From Planctomycetales bacterium (GTDB lineage: Bacteria; 4484-113): a stretch of DNA of 64,000 bases. The position numbers were made by a program, and so were the translations under genes. The stretch covers positions 66,716-130,715 of the forward strand of contig JAUWGS010000005.1 in NCBI GenBank assembly GCA_030606285.1. The letters are read 5' to 3'. Position 1 is the first letter of the stretch; the number at the start of each line of letters is the position of its first letter. The notes beneath the pieces are model-generated. The model made no database searches, was not told the origin of the DNA, and saw only the letters and a program-made list of their open reading frames with translations. Positions 34,876-43,361 of this stretch are shown here, piece after piece.

Positions 34876-36658
34876 GGGAGTGAGCCTCCAGCACAGCCGG
34901 GAGATCAGCTTCACGCTCGTGCTGGCTGCGCTCATTGCCTTGCTCGCCGTTCAGCTCACCAGCCTTCAGGTGATTCAACACCGCCGCTACCTGGCGAAAT
35001 CACTGGGCAACAAGATACAGGCTATCCCCATCTTCGCACCGCGCGGCGAGATATTCGACCGCGCAGGCCGGCCCCTGGCGGTCAACAGGCCATCCTACAC
35101 GCTGAAGTACTTTCCGCCGGTCGGCGAACCGGACAGCGACGAGACACTGACTCATCTGGCACAGTGGCTGGGTGTCGCCCACGGCGAGCTTGTGGATTCT
35201 GTTAGCAGGCAGCGCACGCTTCTGTACTCGTTTCAGCCTGTGACCGTAGCTTCGGAAATCACCCTCGAGCAGGTCGCTTATGTTGAGGAGAACCCCGGGC
35301 TGTTTCCGGGCTGCTTTGTTGACGCTGACACTTCCAAACGCTACTACCCTCTTGGCTCGGCGGCGGCTCATCTCGTCGGCTACACCGCAATGATGACCAA
35401 AAACGAGTTTGAGGCGAAGAGAGTTGCCGGCTACCTCGCAAACGAGTTTTTAGGCAAAGAGGGTATCGAGCGCCAGTACGAGGGTCTTGTACACGGCAAG
35501 CTTGGCGAACGGGACATCGAGGTTGACCGCAACCGCTGTTTCAGGCGGATCGTGGTGGAGAAACCGCCGTCGAAGGGCGAGGACCTGTACATCACCATAG
35601 ATAGCCGGATCCAGAAGGCGGCCTACGGCGCACTGGGAAACCGGCGCGGGGCGGCGATAGTTATGAAGCCGCGGACGGGCGAAGTGCTCGCTCTTGCCTG
35701 CTCGCCGTCCTACGACCCCAACCGGTTCCGCGATGAGGACGGCGGCGAGTACCTGGCCCGGATTATCTCCAACACGCGTTACCCGATGCTCAACCGGGCG
35801 GTCGGCAATGCCTATGCTCCCGCCTCCACGATCAAGCCGGCTGTCGTTCTCGGCGCACTGGAGTCAGGCATCATTTCAAGGGGCACAACCTTCTACTGCC
35901 CGGGCTACCTCCAGATAGGCAACCGCAAGTTCTACGACTGGAAGAGGGAGGGGCACGGAACGCTTGGAATAGTGGACGTAATCGGCAAGTCCAGCGATGT
36001 GGCGCTTTACAGGATCGGCCTGGACATGGGCCTCCTGAATCTGCGCCATTACATGCGCGAGTTTGGCTTTGGGAAACATACCGGCATTGACCTGCCGCAG
36101 GAAGCGAAAGGGCTGGTGCCGTCAGCCGAATGGAAGCGCAAGCACTACTCCGGCGAACGTTACAACGAGGTGGACCGGATCTGGTACGACGGCGATACGG
36201 CGAATCTCTCCATCGGACAGGGGTATATGCTCGCTACGCCGCTCCAAGTACTGGTGATGGTAAACACAATCGCCAACGATGGAATCACCGCAAAACCAAC
36301 GATGCTAAAAGGCACCAAGTCCGCGGTAGGCGTTGACACAGCCCGGCGTGAGCTGCCGCTGGTACACGGGTTCGACCGAGAGAACCTCAATCTAATGAAA
36401 CGCGGTATGCGGCGCGCGGTGCTTCTCGGAGGAACGGCCGAAGAGCTGCGGACTCTGCCGGTGCCAGTGGCCGGAAAGACCGGAACCGCCGAAGTATGGA
36501 TGGGCGAGCCGCATAGCTGGTTCGTGGGCTACTTCCCGTCGGATGACCCACAGGTATCGTTTGTAGTTTTCCTCGAGAACGGCGGCTCCTCCCATAAAGC
36601 CGCCGTGCCAGCGGCGAGGGAATTGATTACCGACATCGTGCGCATACTGGAGATGTGA
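34862..36658 (+). CDS. mrdA: penicillin-binding protein 2 (transpeptidase)
   Basis: The 598-residue class B PBP cross-links elongating peptidoglycan. An N-terminal anchor (ISFTLVLAALIALLAVQLTSLQV) is followed by the dimerisation domain (RGEIFDRAGRPLAVNRPSY). The transpeptidase motifs are SxxK in YAPASTIKP, SxN-type SSD in GKSSDVALY and KTG in VAGKTGTAEVW. ATG 34862 has GGAGGTG about ten bases upstream; TTG 34859 is less likely. It is the last gene of the mre operon, and the GGGATTAG-type repeats begin only a few bases after its stop. Confidence 0.95.
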   Translation: MWSIKGVSLQHSREISFTLVLAALIALLAVQLTSLQVIQHRRYLAKSLGNKIQAIPIFAPRGEIFDRAGRPLAVNRPSYTLKYFPPVGEPDSDETLTHLAQWLGVAHGELVDSVSRQRTLLYSFQPVTVASEITLEQVAYVEENPGLFPGCFVDADTSKRYYPLGSAAAHLVGYTAMMTKNEFEAKRVAGYLANEFLGKEGIERQYEGLVHGKLGERDIEVDRNRCFRRIVVEKPPSKGEDLYITIDSRIQKAAYGALGNRRGAAIVMKPRTGEVLALACSPSYDPNRFRDEDGGEYLARIISNTRYPMLNRAVGNAYAPASTIKPAVVLGALESGIISRGTTFYCPGYLQIGNRKFYDWKREGHGTLGIVDVIGKSSDVALYRIGLDMGLLNLRHYMREFGFGKHTGIDLPQEAKGLVPSAEWKRKHYSGERYNEVDRIWYDGDTANLSIGQGYMLATPLQVLVMVNTIANDGITAKPTMLKGTKSAVGVDTARRELPLVHGFDRENLNLMKRGMRRAVLLGGTAEELRTLPVPVAGKTGTAEVWMGEPHSWFVGYFPSDDPQVSFVVFLENGGSSHKAAVPAARELITDIVRILEM

Positions 36659-36661
36659 GAG

Positions 36662-36797
36662 AAAGGGATTGGGGGTTAGGGTTTAGGGATTAGAGATCAG
36701 GGATTAGAGGTGAGGGTTTAGGGGTTAGGTAAGAGGGTCTAGGTGTTTGAGGTTAGGGGTTAGCCAATCCCTAATCCCTATCTCCTATTCCCTGTCG
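36662..36797. repeat. degenerate GGGATTAG-type repeat hairpin, left flank
   Basis: About 100 bases of imperfect G-rich units (variants of GGGATTAG, GGGTTTAG, GGGGTTAG) run directly into about 35 bases of the complementary C-rich units (CCAATCCCTAATCCCTAT and so on). The two arms can fold into a long imperfect hairpin. The C-rich arm reaches into the 3' end of the four-helix-bundle gene and supplies its stop codon. Confidence 0.9.
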
Positions 36798-37174
36798 CGC
36801 TTTCCAAGAGAAGCAGCGAGTCGGGTGAGCATCTTCTGGAGTTCGGTGACTAAGCTCTCAAACAAGTCGTTGTCTGGGTTTTTAATGTATCTAAAATCAA
36901 AGGCGAGAATACGTAGAGTGTCAAGCTCTGCGAGAGAACCTAACGAGTGGTAGACGAATTGGCGGAACTCATTACGGTATTGACGGGAGTGGCCCTCGGC
37001 GATGTTGGCAGGTACCGATACGGCTGCCCGTCGCAGCTGCGAGATCAAACCGTACCTCTCACTCGCGGGAAAGCCTACCGTGAACTTATACACGAGCTTG
37101 GCAAGCTCGATCCCTTTAGCCCACACCTTGAGGTCGCGGTAGCTCTTGACCTGATTGCCCGTTTGCGCCGCCAT
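36785..37174 (-). CDS. four-helix-bundle protein (S23/IVS-type, TIGR02436-like)
   Basis: The 129-residue protein matches the family first known from intervening sequences in 23S rRNA. It has SYRDLKVWAKGIELAKLVYK, FPASERYGLISQLRRAAVSV, PANIAEGHSRQYRNEFRQFV and SLGSLAELDTLRIL. The fold is shared with bAvd of diversity-generating retroelements, but no reverse transcriptase is here. ATG has GGAGAAG upstream and a TACAAT -10 box at 37195-37200. The last residues (KRDRE and stop) are encoded by the flanking repeat. The family's biochemical role is unknown. Confidence 0.9.
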   Translation of the reverse strand: MAAQTGNQVKSYRDLKVWAKGIELAKLVYKFTVGFPASERYGLISQLRRAAVSVPANIAEGHSRQYRNEFRQFVYHSLGSLAELDTLRILAFDFRYIKNPDNDLFESLVTELQKMLTRLAASLGKRDRE

Positions 37175-37202
37175 ATCGTCTTCTCCAGATTTAAATTGTA
37201 AC

Positions 37203-37321
37203 TAAGGATTATAGGTCAGAGGTTAGGGGCTAGAGGTGAGGGCTTAGGGGTTAGCTATTCCCTAATCCCTATCCCCTATCACCTATTCCCTAATCTCTAT
37301 TCCCTATCCCCTATCCCCTCC
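37203..37321. repeat. degenerate GGGATTAG-type repeat hairpin, right flank
   Basis: A G-rich arm of about 50 bases (units such as AGGTCAGAGGTTAGGGGCTAG) is followed by about 65 bases of C-rich complementary units (CCCTAATCCCTATCCCCTAT). The layout matches the left flank. The C-rich arm forms the last codons and stop of the cyclase-ATPase-TPR gene. Confidence 0.9.
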
Positions 37322-40300
37322 AGCGCCTTCAGCGCAAAATCGGTAAGCTCCTCCAGACTCATCGCTTCCGCGCGGGCTCTGGCTTCCGCAAGCTCCTTTT
37401 CAGAAAGTGTCTCGTTCAGCTTCGCCCTCGCCTCGTCAAGCTCGCCCTGCTCCATTGGGCCAAGCTTGTGGTTCATCACTTTCGCTTGCCGCTCCGCACC
37501 GGAAAGGAGAACAGTGGATTCCTTAAAGCGCCCGGTCATCACCAGAAGGTGTCCGCAGACGATGAGTGCGTGAGGTTTCGAAAGCCGAGCACGGATGTCA
37601 CTATTGGCTAGCAGAGCTTCTTTAAGATACTGCTTGGCATCGGCAAATCGCCCCTGCTTCGTCATCAGTGAACTCAGATTAGCTAAGCAACATCCTGTAA
37701 GATAGCGAGGCCCTATCTCGCGGCACCTCTGCAAGCTTTCCAGATGAAGCTGTTCAGCTTTATCGTCGCGACTCTGCAGGTGTGCGACGACCCCTAAATT
37801 AATCAGCCCTCGCGTAATCCCGAAATGGTCGCCGATCCCGCCTTTGATCTCTAAGCTCTCCTGCCATAGTTTCTGGGCTTCCCCATACCTTCCTTGAAAA
37901 TAAGCCGTGGTTCCCAGGGCAAACACGGAATTAGCGATTCCAGATTGGGCGCCTATTTGACTGTATATTTCTAGACTCTCCCTGTTAAGCTCCTCGCTCT
38001 GCCCGTAACGCCCCTGGGCGCGGGCAATAAGTCCCAGGTTCATGATGGATACGGCGATTCCCCAGTGATCGCCGACCTCGCGGAGCAAGTCTAGGCTCTC
38101 CTTTTGAAGCTTCTCCGCTTCCTCGTATCTCCCTTGATCAATTGCCATGTTTGCTAGGCTAATTAGCGGCATAGCAATTTCATATGGGTCGCCGATCTCG
38201 CACATTATCTCCAGGCTCTCCCTATAGAGCTTCTCCGCCTCCTCGCAACGCCCTTGGGCGTTAGCGACAAGTCCCAGTTGGCGTCGTGCTCGCGCAAGCG
38301 AGTGAGAATGCCCCACTTCCTCAGCTAGCTCCTCTGCAGCGCTTGCCGCCTTCGTACTCTCATTATAGCGAGTGAAGGTCCAAAGGAAACGTGCCGTTCC
38401 TAGCAAAGCCTCGATTTCAAGAGTAACTTCTTTGATTCTGTGTGCGGTCTCAGTTATCCGCTCATACCACGAAAGCCCATCCCGCCACGCACTTACGATG
38501 TTCAGATAGCGAAACAAGTGCGCGGCAAATGGCAGCAGCAGTTCGGGTTTTTCGCGGTTCAGCGCGATATCCAGCCCTTCATAGATGTTTTCCAACTCCA
38601 TCCCAAGAATCTTCAGCGCTTCAAGCTGACCGTGACCTTTGAGGCGCTCTCCCTCGCGCTCAATGAGGTTTGCGAAATAGCTCGCATGGGCGAGGATTCT
38701 TTCTTCATATTCATCTTCTGTAGGGCGGGGACCTGTGCCGGTGGCACGGGCGTCTCGCCCGTGATTCACCTCATCCCCTGCAACGGGCACGGCATGCCGG
38801 GCCCGTGCACCATTACCCATCATAGCGGGCACAACATGTTGTGCCCCTACAGTAGACTCCGCTGCTTCAAAGAAAAATCCACCTTTGAACGTGGAAACCG
38901 CCCGTAGAACCTCGCGCTGCACGTCGGTTAGCAAATTATACGACCAATCAAGTGATGCGCGGATGCTGCGCTGGCGTTCCGGGACATCACTCATCTTCGC
39001 GGTCAGCTCAAGCTGATGCTCTACTTCAGCTAGCAGCTCGCCAAGCGTGAAGCTATCCGCCCACGCCGCGGCAAGCTCAATGGAGAGAGGCACGCCGTTG
39101 AGCTTCGCGCAAATATCGTTGACCGTGGCGAGATTCCCCGTCGTAAGCGAAAAATCATGCTTCACGAGGGTTGCGCGGTCCACAAACAACTGCACCGCGT
39201 CCGGGAGTTCTTCCTCTGTAGGCTTGCCCGCCGTGGCGGGGCGGGGACTATCATCGGTGGCACGGCCGTCCCGGCCGTGATTGGTTGCTGAGGGAATCAC
39301 AGGCGAGACGCCTGTGCCACCACTTTCAGCCCGGCCTACCCCGGTTGGTAGCGGCTCAAGCCGATACACCTTCTCCGCCTTCAACCGCAACGGTTCACGT
39401 GACGTTACAAGCAGACTCACCTTGGGCGCGTGCTGGAGGATGTCAGAAAGCAGGTCTTTGCCCTCCATCACGTGCTCGAAGTTATCAAAGCACACCAGCA
39501 TCTGCTTCTCGCGCAGGTAATCAATGAGCTGCTCTCGCGGCTCCGCCTTTCCGTAGAACTGGAAGCCCAGCGCATCGGCGGTCGCGCCGACTATGCGCTC
39601 ATGCGAACCAACCGGCGCGAGCAGCACTTCAAAGACGCCGTTTTCGTAGTGATCGAGCAGGTTAGCGCAGAGTTGCGTTGCCAGCCGGCTCTTGCCGTAT
39701 CCGCCCGGCGCGGTGACGGTAACTAGACGCTGCTTCTTCTCGGTGATGATTTGCTTCAGCTCCCCGTGCTCCCGCTCCCGCCCGATAAACGCGTTCGGCT
39801 GAAAGACCAGGTTGTTGGGGCGATATTCCAGCGTGGGCAGCGGCGGAAACTCGTGCAGCGCAAACTCAGGATGGTTAAGTTGATACAGATGCTCCGGCTC
39901 CGCCAAATCGCGTAGATGATGCGACCCCAGGTCGGTCAGCTTCGCGCCATCCACGGCTTCGCCGACATGCGCCCGCACCGCCTCCGAGACCAGCGCCTGC
40001 CCCGGATGGCAGACCTGCACGATGCGCGATGCCCGGTTCAGCGCGTGCCCGAAGTATCCTTTGCCCACCGCCAGGCGCTTCAGCGGCCCGCCGTGACCCA
40101 CCAGCCGCACTTGAAGCGATGTCTCATCGGGCAGCGTAGGCACTGCATCCATACCCCGCTCCACGTCCACCATTGCGGAAACGCAGACGGCAGCTGTGTC
40201 AAAGAGCGCGATGTAGCCGTCGCCGAGGTTCTTCATTATCTCGCCACCGCGAGACTGCACCACTTCCTCAACAATCCCGTTGTGCTCTTCTAAAGCGTGG

Positions 40301-40392
40301 CTGAACTCGTCCGGATACTGCTCCCACAGCGCGGACGAGCGGTAGATGTCGGTGAACAGAATGAACGAAGTCTGTTCTTGAGTGCCGCTCAA
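37297..40392 (-). CDS. class III nucleotidyl cyclase-ATPase-TPR signalling protein
   Basis: The 1031-residue protein has three parts. Residues about 1-165 form an adenylate/guanylate cyclase catalytic domain with metal Asp in ILFTDIYRSSALWE and KNLGDGYIALFD. Residues about 190-500 form an STAND/NB-ARC-like ATPase with Walker A TAPGGYGKSRLA and LLVTSREPLRLKAEKVYRLEPL. The C-terminal half holds at least six TPR motifs (YEEAEKLQKESLDLLREVGD type). Two palindromic repeats are translated in frame. TTG 40392 is preferred because GAGGGGG lies about ten bases before it and a TAGAAT further upstream; the frame is open to GTG 40425. The last codons (EGIGDRE) come from the flanking repeat. Confidence 0.85.
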   Translation of the reverse strand: MSGTQEQTSFILFTDIYRSSALWEQYPDEFSHALEEHNGIVEEVVQSRGGEIMKNLGDGYIALFDTAAVCVSAMVDVERGMDAVPTLPDETSLQVRLVGHGGPLKRLAVGKGYFGHALNRASRIVQVCHPGQALVSEAVRAHVGEAVDGAKLTDLGSHHLRDLAEPEHLYQLNHPEFALHEFPPLPTLEYRPNNLVFQPNAFIGREREHGELKQIITEKKQRLVTVTAPGGYGKSRLATQLCANLLDHYENGVFEVLLAPVGSHERIVGATADALGFQFYGKAEPREQLIDYLREKQMLVCFDNFEHVMEGKDLLSDILQHAPKVSLLVTSREPLRLKAEKVYRLEPLPTGVGRAESGGTGVSPVIPSATNHGRDGRATDDSPRPATAGKPTEEELPDAVQLFVDRATLVKHDFSLTTGNLATVNDICAKLNGVPLSIELAAAWADSFTLGELLAEVEHQLELTAKMSDVPERQRSIRASLDWSYNLLTDVQREVLRAVSTFKGGFFFEAAESTVGAQHVVPAMMGNGARARHAVPVAGDEVNHGRDARATGTGPRPTEDEYEERILAHASYFANLIEREGERLKGHGQLEALKILGMELENIYEGLDIALNREKPELLLPFAAHLFRYLNIVSAWRDGLSWYERITETAHRIKEVTLEIEALLGTARFLWTFTRYNESTKAASAAEELAEEVGHSHSLARARRQLGLVANAQGRCEEAEKLYRESLEIMCEIGDPYEIAMPLISLANMAIDQGRYEEAEKLQKESLDLLREVGDHWGIAVSIMNLGLIARAQGRYGQSEELNRESLEIYSQIGAQSGIANSVFALGTTAYFQGRYGEAQKLWQESLEIKGGIGDHFGITRGLINLGVVAHLQSRDDKAEQLHLESLQRCREIGPRYLTGCCLANLSSLMTKQGRFADAKQYLKEALLANSDIRARLSKPHALIVCGHLLVMTGRFKESTVLLSGAERQAKVMNHKLGPMEQGELDEARAKLNETLSEKELAEARARAEAMSLEELTDFALKALEGIGDRE
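38719..38851. repeat. palindromic element TGTAGGG...CCCTACA inside coding sequence
   Basis: This 133-base element begins TGTAGGGCGGGG and ends CCCCTACA, with internal palindromes (ACGGGCGTCTCGCCCGT, CACAACATGTTGTG, a GGGCACGGCATGCC arm). It keeps the frame of the cyclase gene and encodes an Ala/Gly/Arg-rich loop that includes NHGRDARAT. At least 30 bases at its left end (38710-38739) are identical to 51804-51833. Confidence 0.85.
39256..39321. repeat. second palindromic element, GGTGGCAC...GTGCCACC, in the same gene
   Basis: Perfect 8-base terminal inverted repeats enclose two palindromes (CACGGCCGTCCCGGCCGTG and CACAGGCGAGACGCCTGTG). Read on the gene's strand it gives GGTGVSPVIPSATN and HGRDGRAT, placed between the ATPase domain and helical region without breaking the frame. 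Confidence 0.85.
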
Positions 40393-40484
40393 ATCGGCTT
40401 GCCCCCTCGCAAGCGATTCTAGCACGTGTCCCGACTTCCGCCCGTTGTGTTCCCGGCCAAAGATTACTATCCCGGCTGTCAGGC

Positions 40485-40490
40485 TATAAT
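40485..40490 (+). promoter_or_regulatory. -10 box of cysS
   Basis: Perfect TATAAT 18 bases before the ATG at 40509; predicted leader about 12 bases with only a weak AAAGG ribosome binding site. Confidence 0.5.
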
Positions 40491-40508
40491 GAAAGGGCTG
40501 TAAAAGGT

Positions 40509-41963
40509 ATGGCGCTGCGAATCTACAACACGATGAGCCGCAGCAAGGAGGACTTCGTGCCTCTCAAGCACCGGCTCGTAACTATGTACACCTGCGGCCT
40601 GACGGTGTACGACCATATGCACATCGGGCACGCCCGCACGTACCTGTTCTGGGACGTCGTGCGCCGCTACCTGAAGTATCGCGGCTACGAAGTCTACGCC
40701 ATCATAAACAACACGGACATCGAAGACAAGATCATCACGCGCGCCAATGAACTGGGAGTGCCGTTCACGCTTATCGGCGACTTCTACACGCGCTCGTTCT
40801 ACAGCGATCTCAACGCGCTCGGTGTTGCGCCCTACGCGCTCGACTGCACGGCGAGCGATTACGTCGAAGAGATGGTCGACACCGTCCGGCGCATTGTGGA
40901 TAACGGTTACGGATACGTAATTGACGGCGACGTGTTTTTTGAAGTCGAGAAGTTTTCCGGCTACGGCAAGCTCTCGGGCCAACGGCTGGAAGACCTGCTG
41001 GCCGGCTCCCGGGTGGAAGTTAACGAGCGGAAGCGGCATCCGATGGATTTTTCGCTGTGGAAGGCGGCGAAGCCCGACGAGCCGAGCTGGGAAAGCCCCT
41101 GGGGGCGGGGGCGTCCGGGATGGCATGTGGAATGCTCCACGATGGCCTACCACTTCTTCGGCGGCACCTACGACATCAAAGGCGGCGCGGTGGACAATCT
41201 CTTCCCGCACCACGAAAACGAGATAGCCCAGACCTACGCCGCTTACGGCATACCGCTGGCAAAGTACTACATGCACCCGGAGCATTTCCTTGTCGAAGGC
41301 ACCAAGATGAGCAAGTCGCTTGGCAACTTCATCACCGTCCGCGAAATGCTCAATGACTGGCAGCCCGCCGAGATCCGGCTGTACTTCCTCGGCACGCACT
41401 ACCGCGCGCAGATGAACCTCACGCAGGAGGGTCTTCGCGGCAGCAGAGCCGGCTACAAGAAGCTCCGCCAGTTCCGGTCAGTCGTGGAAGACGTGCTGGC
41501 GCGCAACGAAATGTCGGAGCCCGGCGTAAACGATCTTGCAGCAGCCGACCGCGATTCGCCGTGGCTGAAACTTGCGGCGAAACTCGAGGCCAACTTCGTT
41601 GAGGCGATGGACGATGACTTCAATACGGCAAGGGCGCTGGCATTAGTCTTCGAGTACATCGGTGATGCCTACAAGCAGGGACTCGATGACGCAGGCGATG
41701 CGCGCGCACTGGCGTCAGCGCACCGGACGTTCGAGGAAATCACCGCTACAATCGGTCTGGTTGATAAGCCCGGCTTGACAATTGGCGAGCACTCAGGCGA
41801 GAATGTTTACTTCAAGGGGCTAATCGAGCAGCTGATCTCGCGGAGGGACGCGGCAAGGAAAGAAGGGGATTTTGCCGTTGCCGACCTCCTGAGAGATATA
41901 CTAACCGCAGCGGGCATAGCCCTTGAGGACGCTGCTGGCGGTACAAGATGGAAGCTGCAGTAG
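40509..41963 (+). CDS. cysS: cysteinyl-tRNA synthetase
   Basis: The 484-residue class I synthetase charges tRNA-Cys. The zinc-site Cys and HIGH motif are in YTCGLTVYDHMHIGHARTYL, the other zinc ligands in WHVECSTMA and FPHHENEIAQ, and the KMSKS loop in GTKMSKSLGNFIT. Length is typical, with the DALR anticodon domain at about 350-410. It is divergent from the cyclase gene. The STAS gene follows after 19 bases. Confidence 0.97.
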   Translation: MALRIYNTMSRSKEDFVPLKHRLVTMYTCGLTVYDHMHIGHARTYLFWDVVRRYLKYRGYEVYAIINNTDIEDKIITRANELGVPFTLIGDFYTRSFYSDLNALGVAPYALDCTASDYVEEMVDTVRRIVDNGYGYVIDGDVFFEVEKFSGYGKLSGQRLEDLLAGSRVEVNERKRHPMDFSLWKAAKPDEPSWESPWGRGRPGWHVECSTMAYHFFGGTYDIKGGAVDNLFPHHENEIAQTYAAYGIPLAKYYMHPEHFLVEGTKMSKSLGNFITVREMLNDWQPAEIRLYFLGTHYRAQMNLTQEGLRGSRAGYKKLRQFRSVVEDVLARNEMSEPGVNDLAAADRDSPWLKLAAKLEANFVEAMDDDFNTARALALVFEYIGDAYKQGLDDAGDARALASAHRTFEEITATIGLVDKPGLTIGEHSGENVYFKGLIEQLISRRDAARKEGDFAVADLLRDILTAAGIALEDAAGGTRWKLQ

Positions 41964-41982
41964 CGCCTGCGGGTGAGCGCAT

Positions 41983-42339
41983 ATGATCAACCATTATAAA
42001 ACCAGGGGAGTATTCATTCTGGAACTCTCCGATGAAATCACACTGACCACACTGGCGGACATCCGAAGCCGCATAGACGGTCTGAACCTGCCCCAGTACC
42101 CGCAGGTGGTCATAGACCTTTCTCAGGTCTCATTCTTCGACAGCTCCGGCATGGGCTATCTTGTCATTCTCATTAAGAACGTCAAGCTGGCCCAGGGGCG
42201 AATCGCGCTTGCATCACCCAAGCAGATGGTCCGGAAGCTGCTTACAGCCATCAAGGTGGACAAGTTCGTGGACATATTCGACAGCGTTGAAGAGGCAATC
42301 GATTCGCTGACATCGGAAGTGCAGGAAGAAAAGCAGTAG
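41983..42339 (+). CDS. STAS domain anti-sigma factor antagonist
   Basis: The 118-residue protein has the SpoIIAA-like fold. VVIDLSQVSFFDSSGMGYLV contains the phosphorylatable Ser of the DSSG motif, and LASPKQMVRKLLTAI, then FVDIFDSVEEAIDSL, complete the fold. Its likely partners, an anti-sigma kinase and phosphatase, are not in the window. It probably shares the cysS transcript. A short extension (TSEVQEEKQ) ends the protein. Confidence 0.9.
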   Translation: MINHYKTRGVFILELSDEITLTTLADIRSRIDGLNLPQYPQVVIDLSQVSFFDSSGMGYLVILIKNVKLAQGRIALASPKQMVRKLLTAIKVDKFVDIFDSVEEAIDSLTSEVQEEKQ

Positions 42340-42358
42340 CCTTAAGCCCGTACTTCAT

Positions 42359-42383
42359 GACCGGCTGCTGATTTCGGCCGGTC
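42359..42383. terminator. possible weak convergent hairpin
   Basis: GACCGGC and GCCGGTC form a 7-bp stem with an 11-base loop between the STAS gene and the convergent ABC-like gene. There is no clear U-tract, so termination is uncertain. Confidence 0.35.
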
Positions 42384-43324
42384 TAGAAAAACCGCTGGTG
42401 GCAGTACTCGTAGCCCTCGGTATGCGGCTCCAGAACGACCGCAACGATGTCAATGCCCAGACTGCGCAGGTGCGCCAGAGCACTGTCCAGCGTCGTTCTT
42501 ACCTCTATAAGCAGCGCATTCTCCAAAACCGCCTTCACTGCCAGATGCTCATTCTCGTCCTGTGCCCTCGAATGGCGATAGAAATACTCGCCGCAGATAA
42601 CCAGCACTTCGCGGGATTGTGGCAAGCCCTCGCCAGTCGCATCAGGCTCCCGATGCCTTGCGGAGTCCTCACCGGATTGACGCGTCAGCTCCACGAGCTG
42701 CCCCCCCGCGAGATGGTACACGCCGGTAAACACATCCATATGCCCAAAGAAACGCGCACTCGTCAGTATCGCCGTGCCTGCTCCCGCCTTGTGCCACACG
42801 TGCAGATTACGCGCAACACGCTCGCATGTGGCAAAGGAGAAACGTGAAAGGTAGTCGTCAACGAGCAGGTAATCGGGTTCAGCGGCAAGGGCGCAGAGCA
42901 GTTCAAACTCAAGCACCTGGCTCTGGGGCAACGTGTCTAACCGCAGGCGCCGCATGTCTTCCTCGCTCCACGGAAGATGGAAGCGCTGCAACATCTCGTG
43001 CGGGTTCGCCCTTCCCGTGCCCTGCTTGATCTGGTGCGCAAACAGGTTCCAGAGGGTACCGACCCCTTCAGCCGAGGTCTCCCTTCGGAGATACTCGATG
43101 CGCGGAAGATCCGGCCCGAACAGCCCGTAGACGGGGACCGAACCCAGCAGTACCTTTCCCGCGTTTGGCCGTCGGCGCCCTCCGATAACGTCAAGGAGCA
43201 CCGTCTTCCCGGCACCATTGGCGCCCAGAATCAGGAATACGCCGGGCTCCGCAAGCTCCAGAGTCAGGTTGTCGAGCACCTTCTTAGCGCCGAAGGAAAC
43301 CGTCACGCCCTGCAAGAAGATCAC
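42383..43324 (-). CDS. ABC-like ATPase with degenerate signature and Walker B
   Basis: The 313-residue protein has an N-terminal ABC ATPase domain: VSFGAKKVLDNLTLEL, Walker A GANGAGKTVLLD, and DYLLVDDYLSRF at the Walker B position, where the catalytic Glu is Asp. The LSGGQ signature is replaced by LPQSQ. The last 90 residues are a separate domain (REVLVICGEYFYRHSRAQDE...). No permease is adjacent. It may be a non-transport ABC protein or a weak ATPase. The GTG start lies six bases after TATAAT. Confidence 0.75.
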   Translation of the reverse strand: MIFLQGVTVSFGAKKVLDNLTLELAEPGVFLILGANGAGKTVLLDVIGGRRRPNAGKVLLGSVPVYGLFGPDLPRIEYLRRETSAEGVGTLWNLFAHQIKQGTGRANPHEMLQRFHLPWSEEDMRRLRLDTLPQSQVLEFELLCALAAEPDYLLVDDYLSRFSFATCERVARNLHVWHKAGAGTAILTSARFFGHMDVFTGVYHLAGGQLVELTRQSGEDSARHREPDATGEGLPQSREVLVICGEYFYRHSRAQDENEHLAVKAVLENALLIEVRTTLDSALAHLRSLGIDIVAVVLEPHTEGYEYCHQRFF

Positions 43325-43330
43325 GCGTGG

Positions 43331-43336
43331 ATTATA
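43331..43336 (-). promoter_or_regulatory. -10 box of the ABC-like gene, leaderless layout
   Basis: Perfect TATAAT on the minus strand with six bases to the GTG start at 43324. Confidence 0.5.
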
Positions 43337-43361
43337 GCATCCGGCAGGCGTTGCGCCCGCG

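Noticed and set aside
36785-37174. Diversity-generating retroelement
   Set aside because: The four-helix-bundle protein is a fold relative of bAvd, but no reverse transcriptase, template repeat or variable repeat is present nearby.
36662-37321. Telomere-like or CRISPR-like array
   Set aside because: The GGGATTAG-type units resemble telomeric DNA, but they are degenerate, lie inside a chromosome between intact genes and switch strand into hairpins. There are no regular repeats with unique spacers.
40479-41399. 306-codon minus-strand open frame opposite cysS
   Set aside because: It is a shadow of cysS, which has all class I synthetase motifs.
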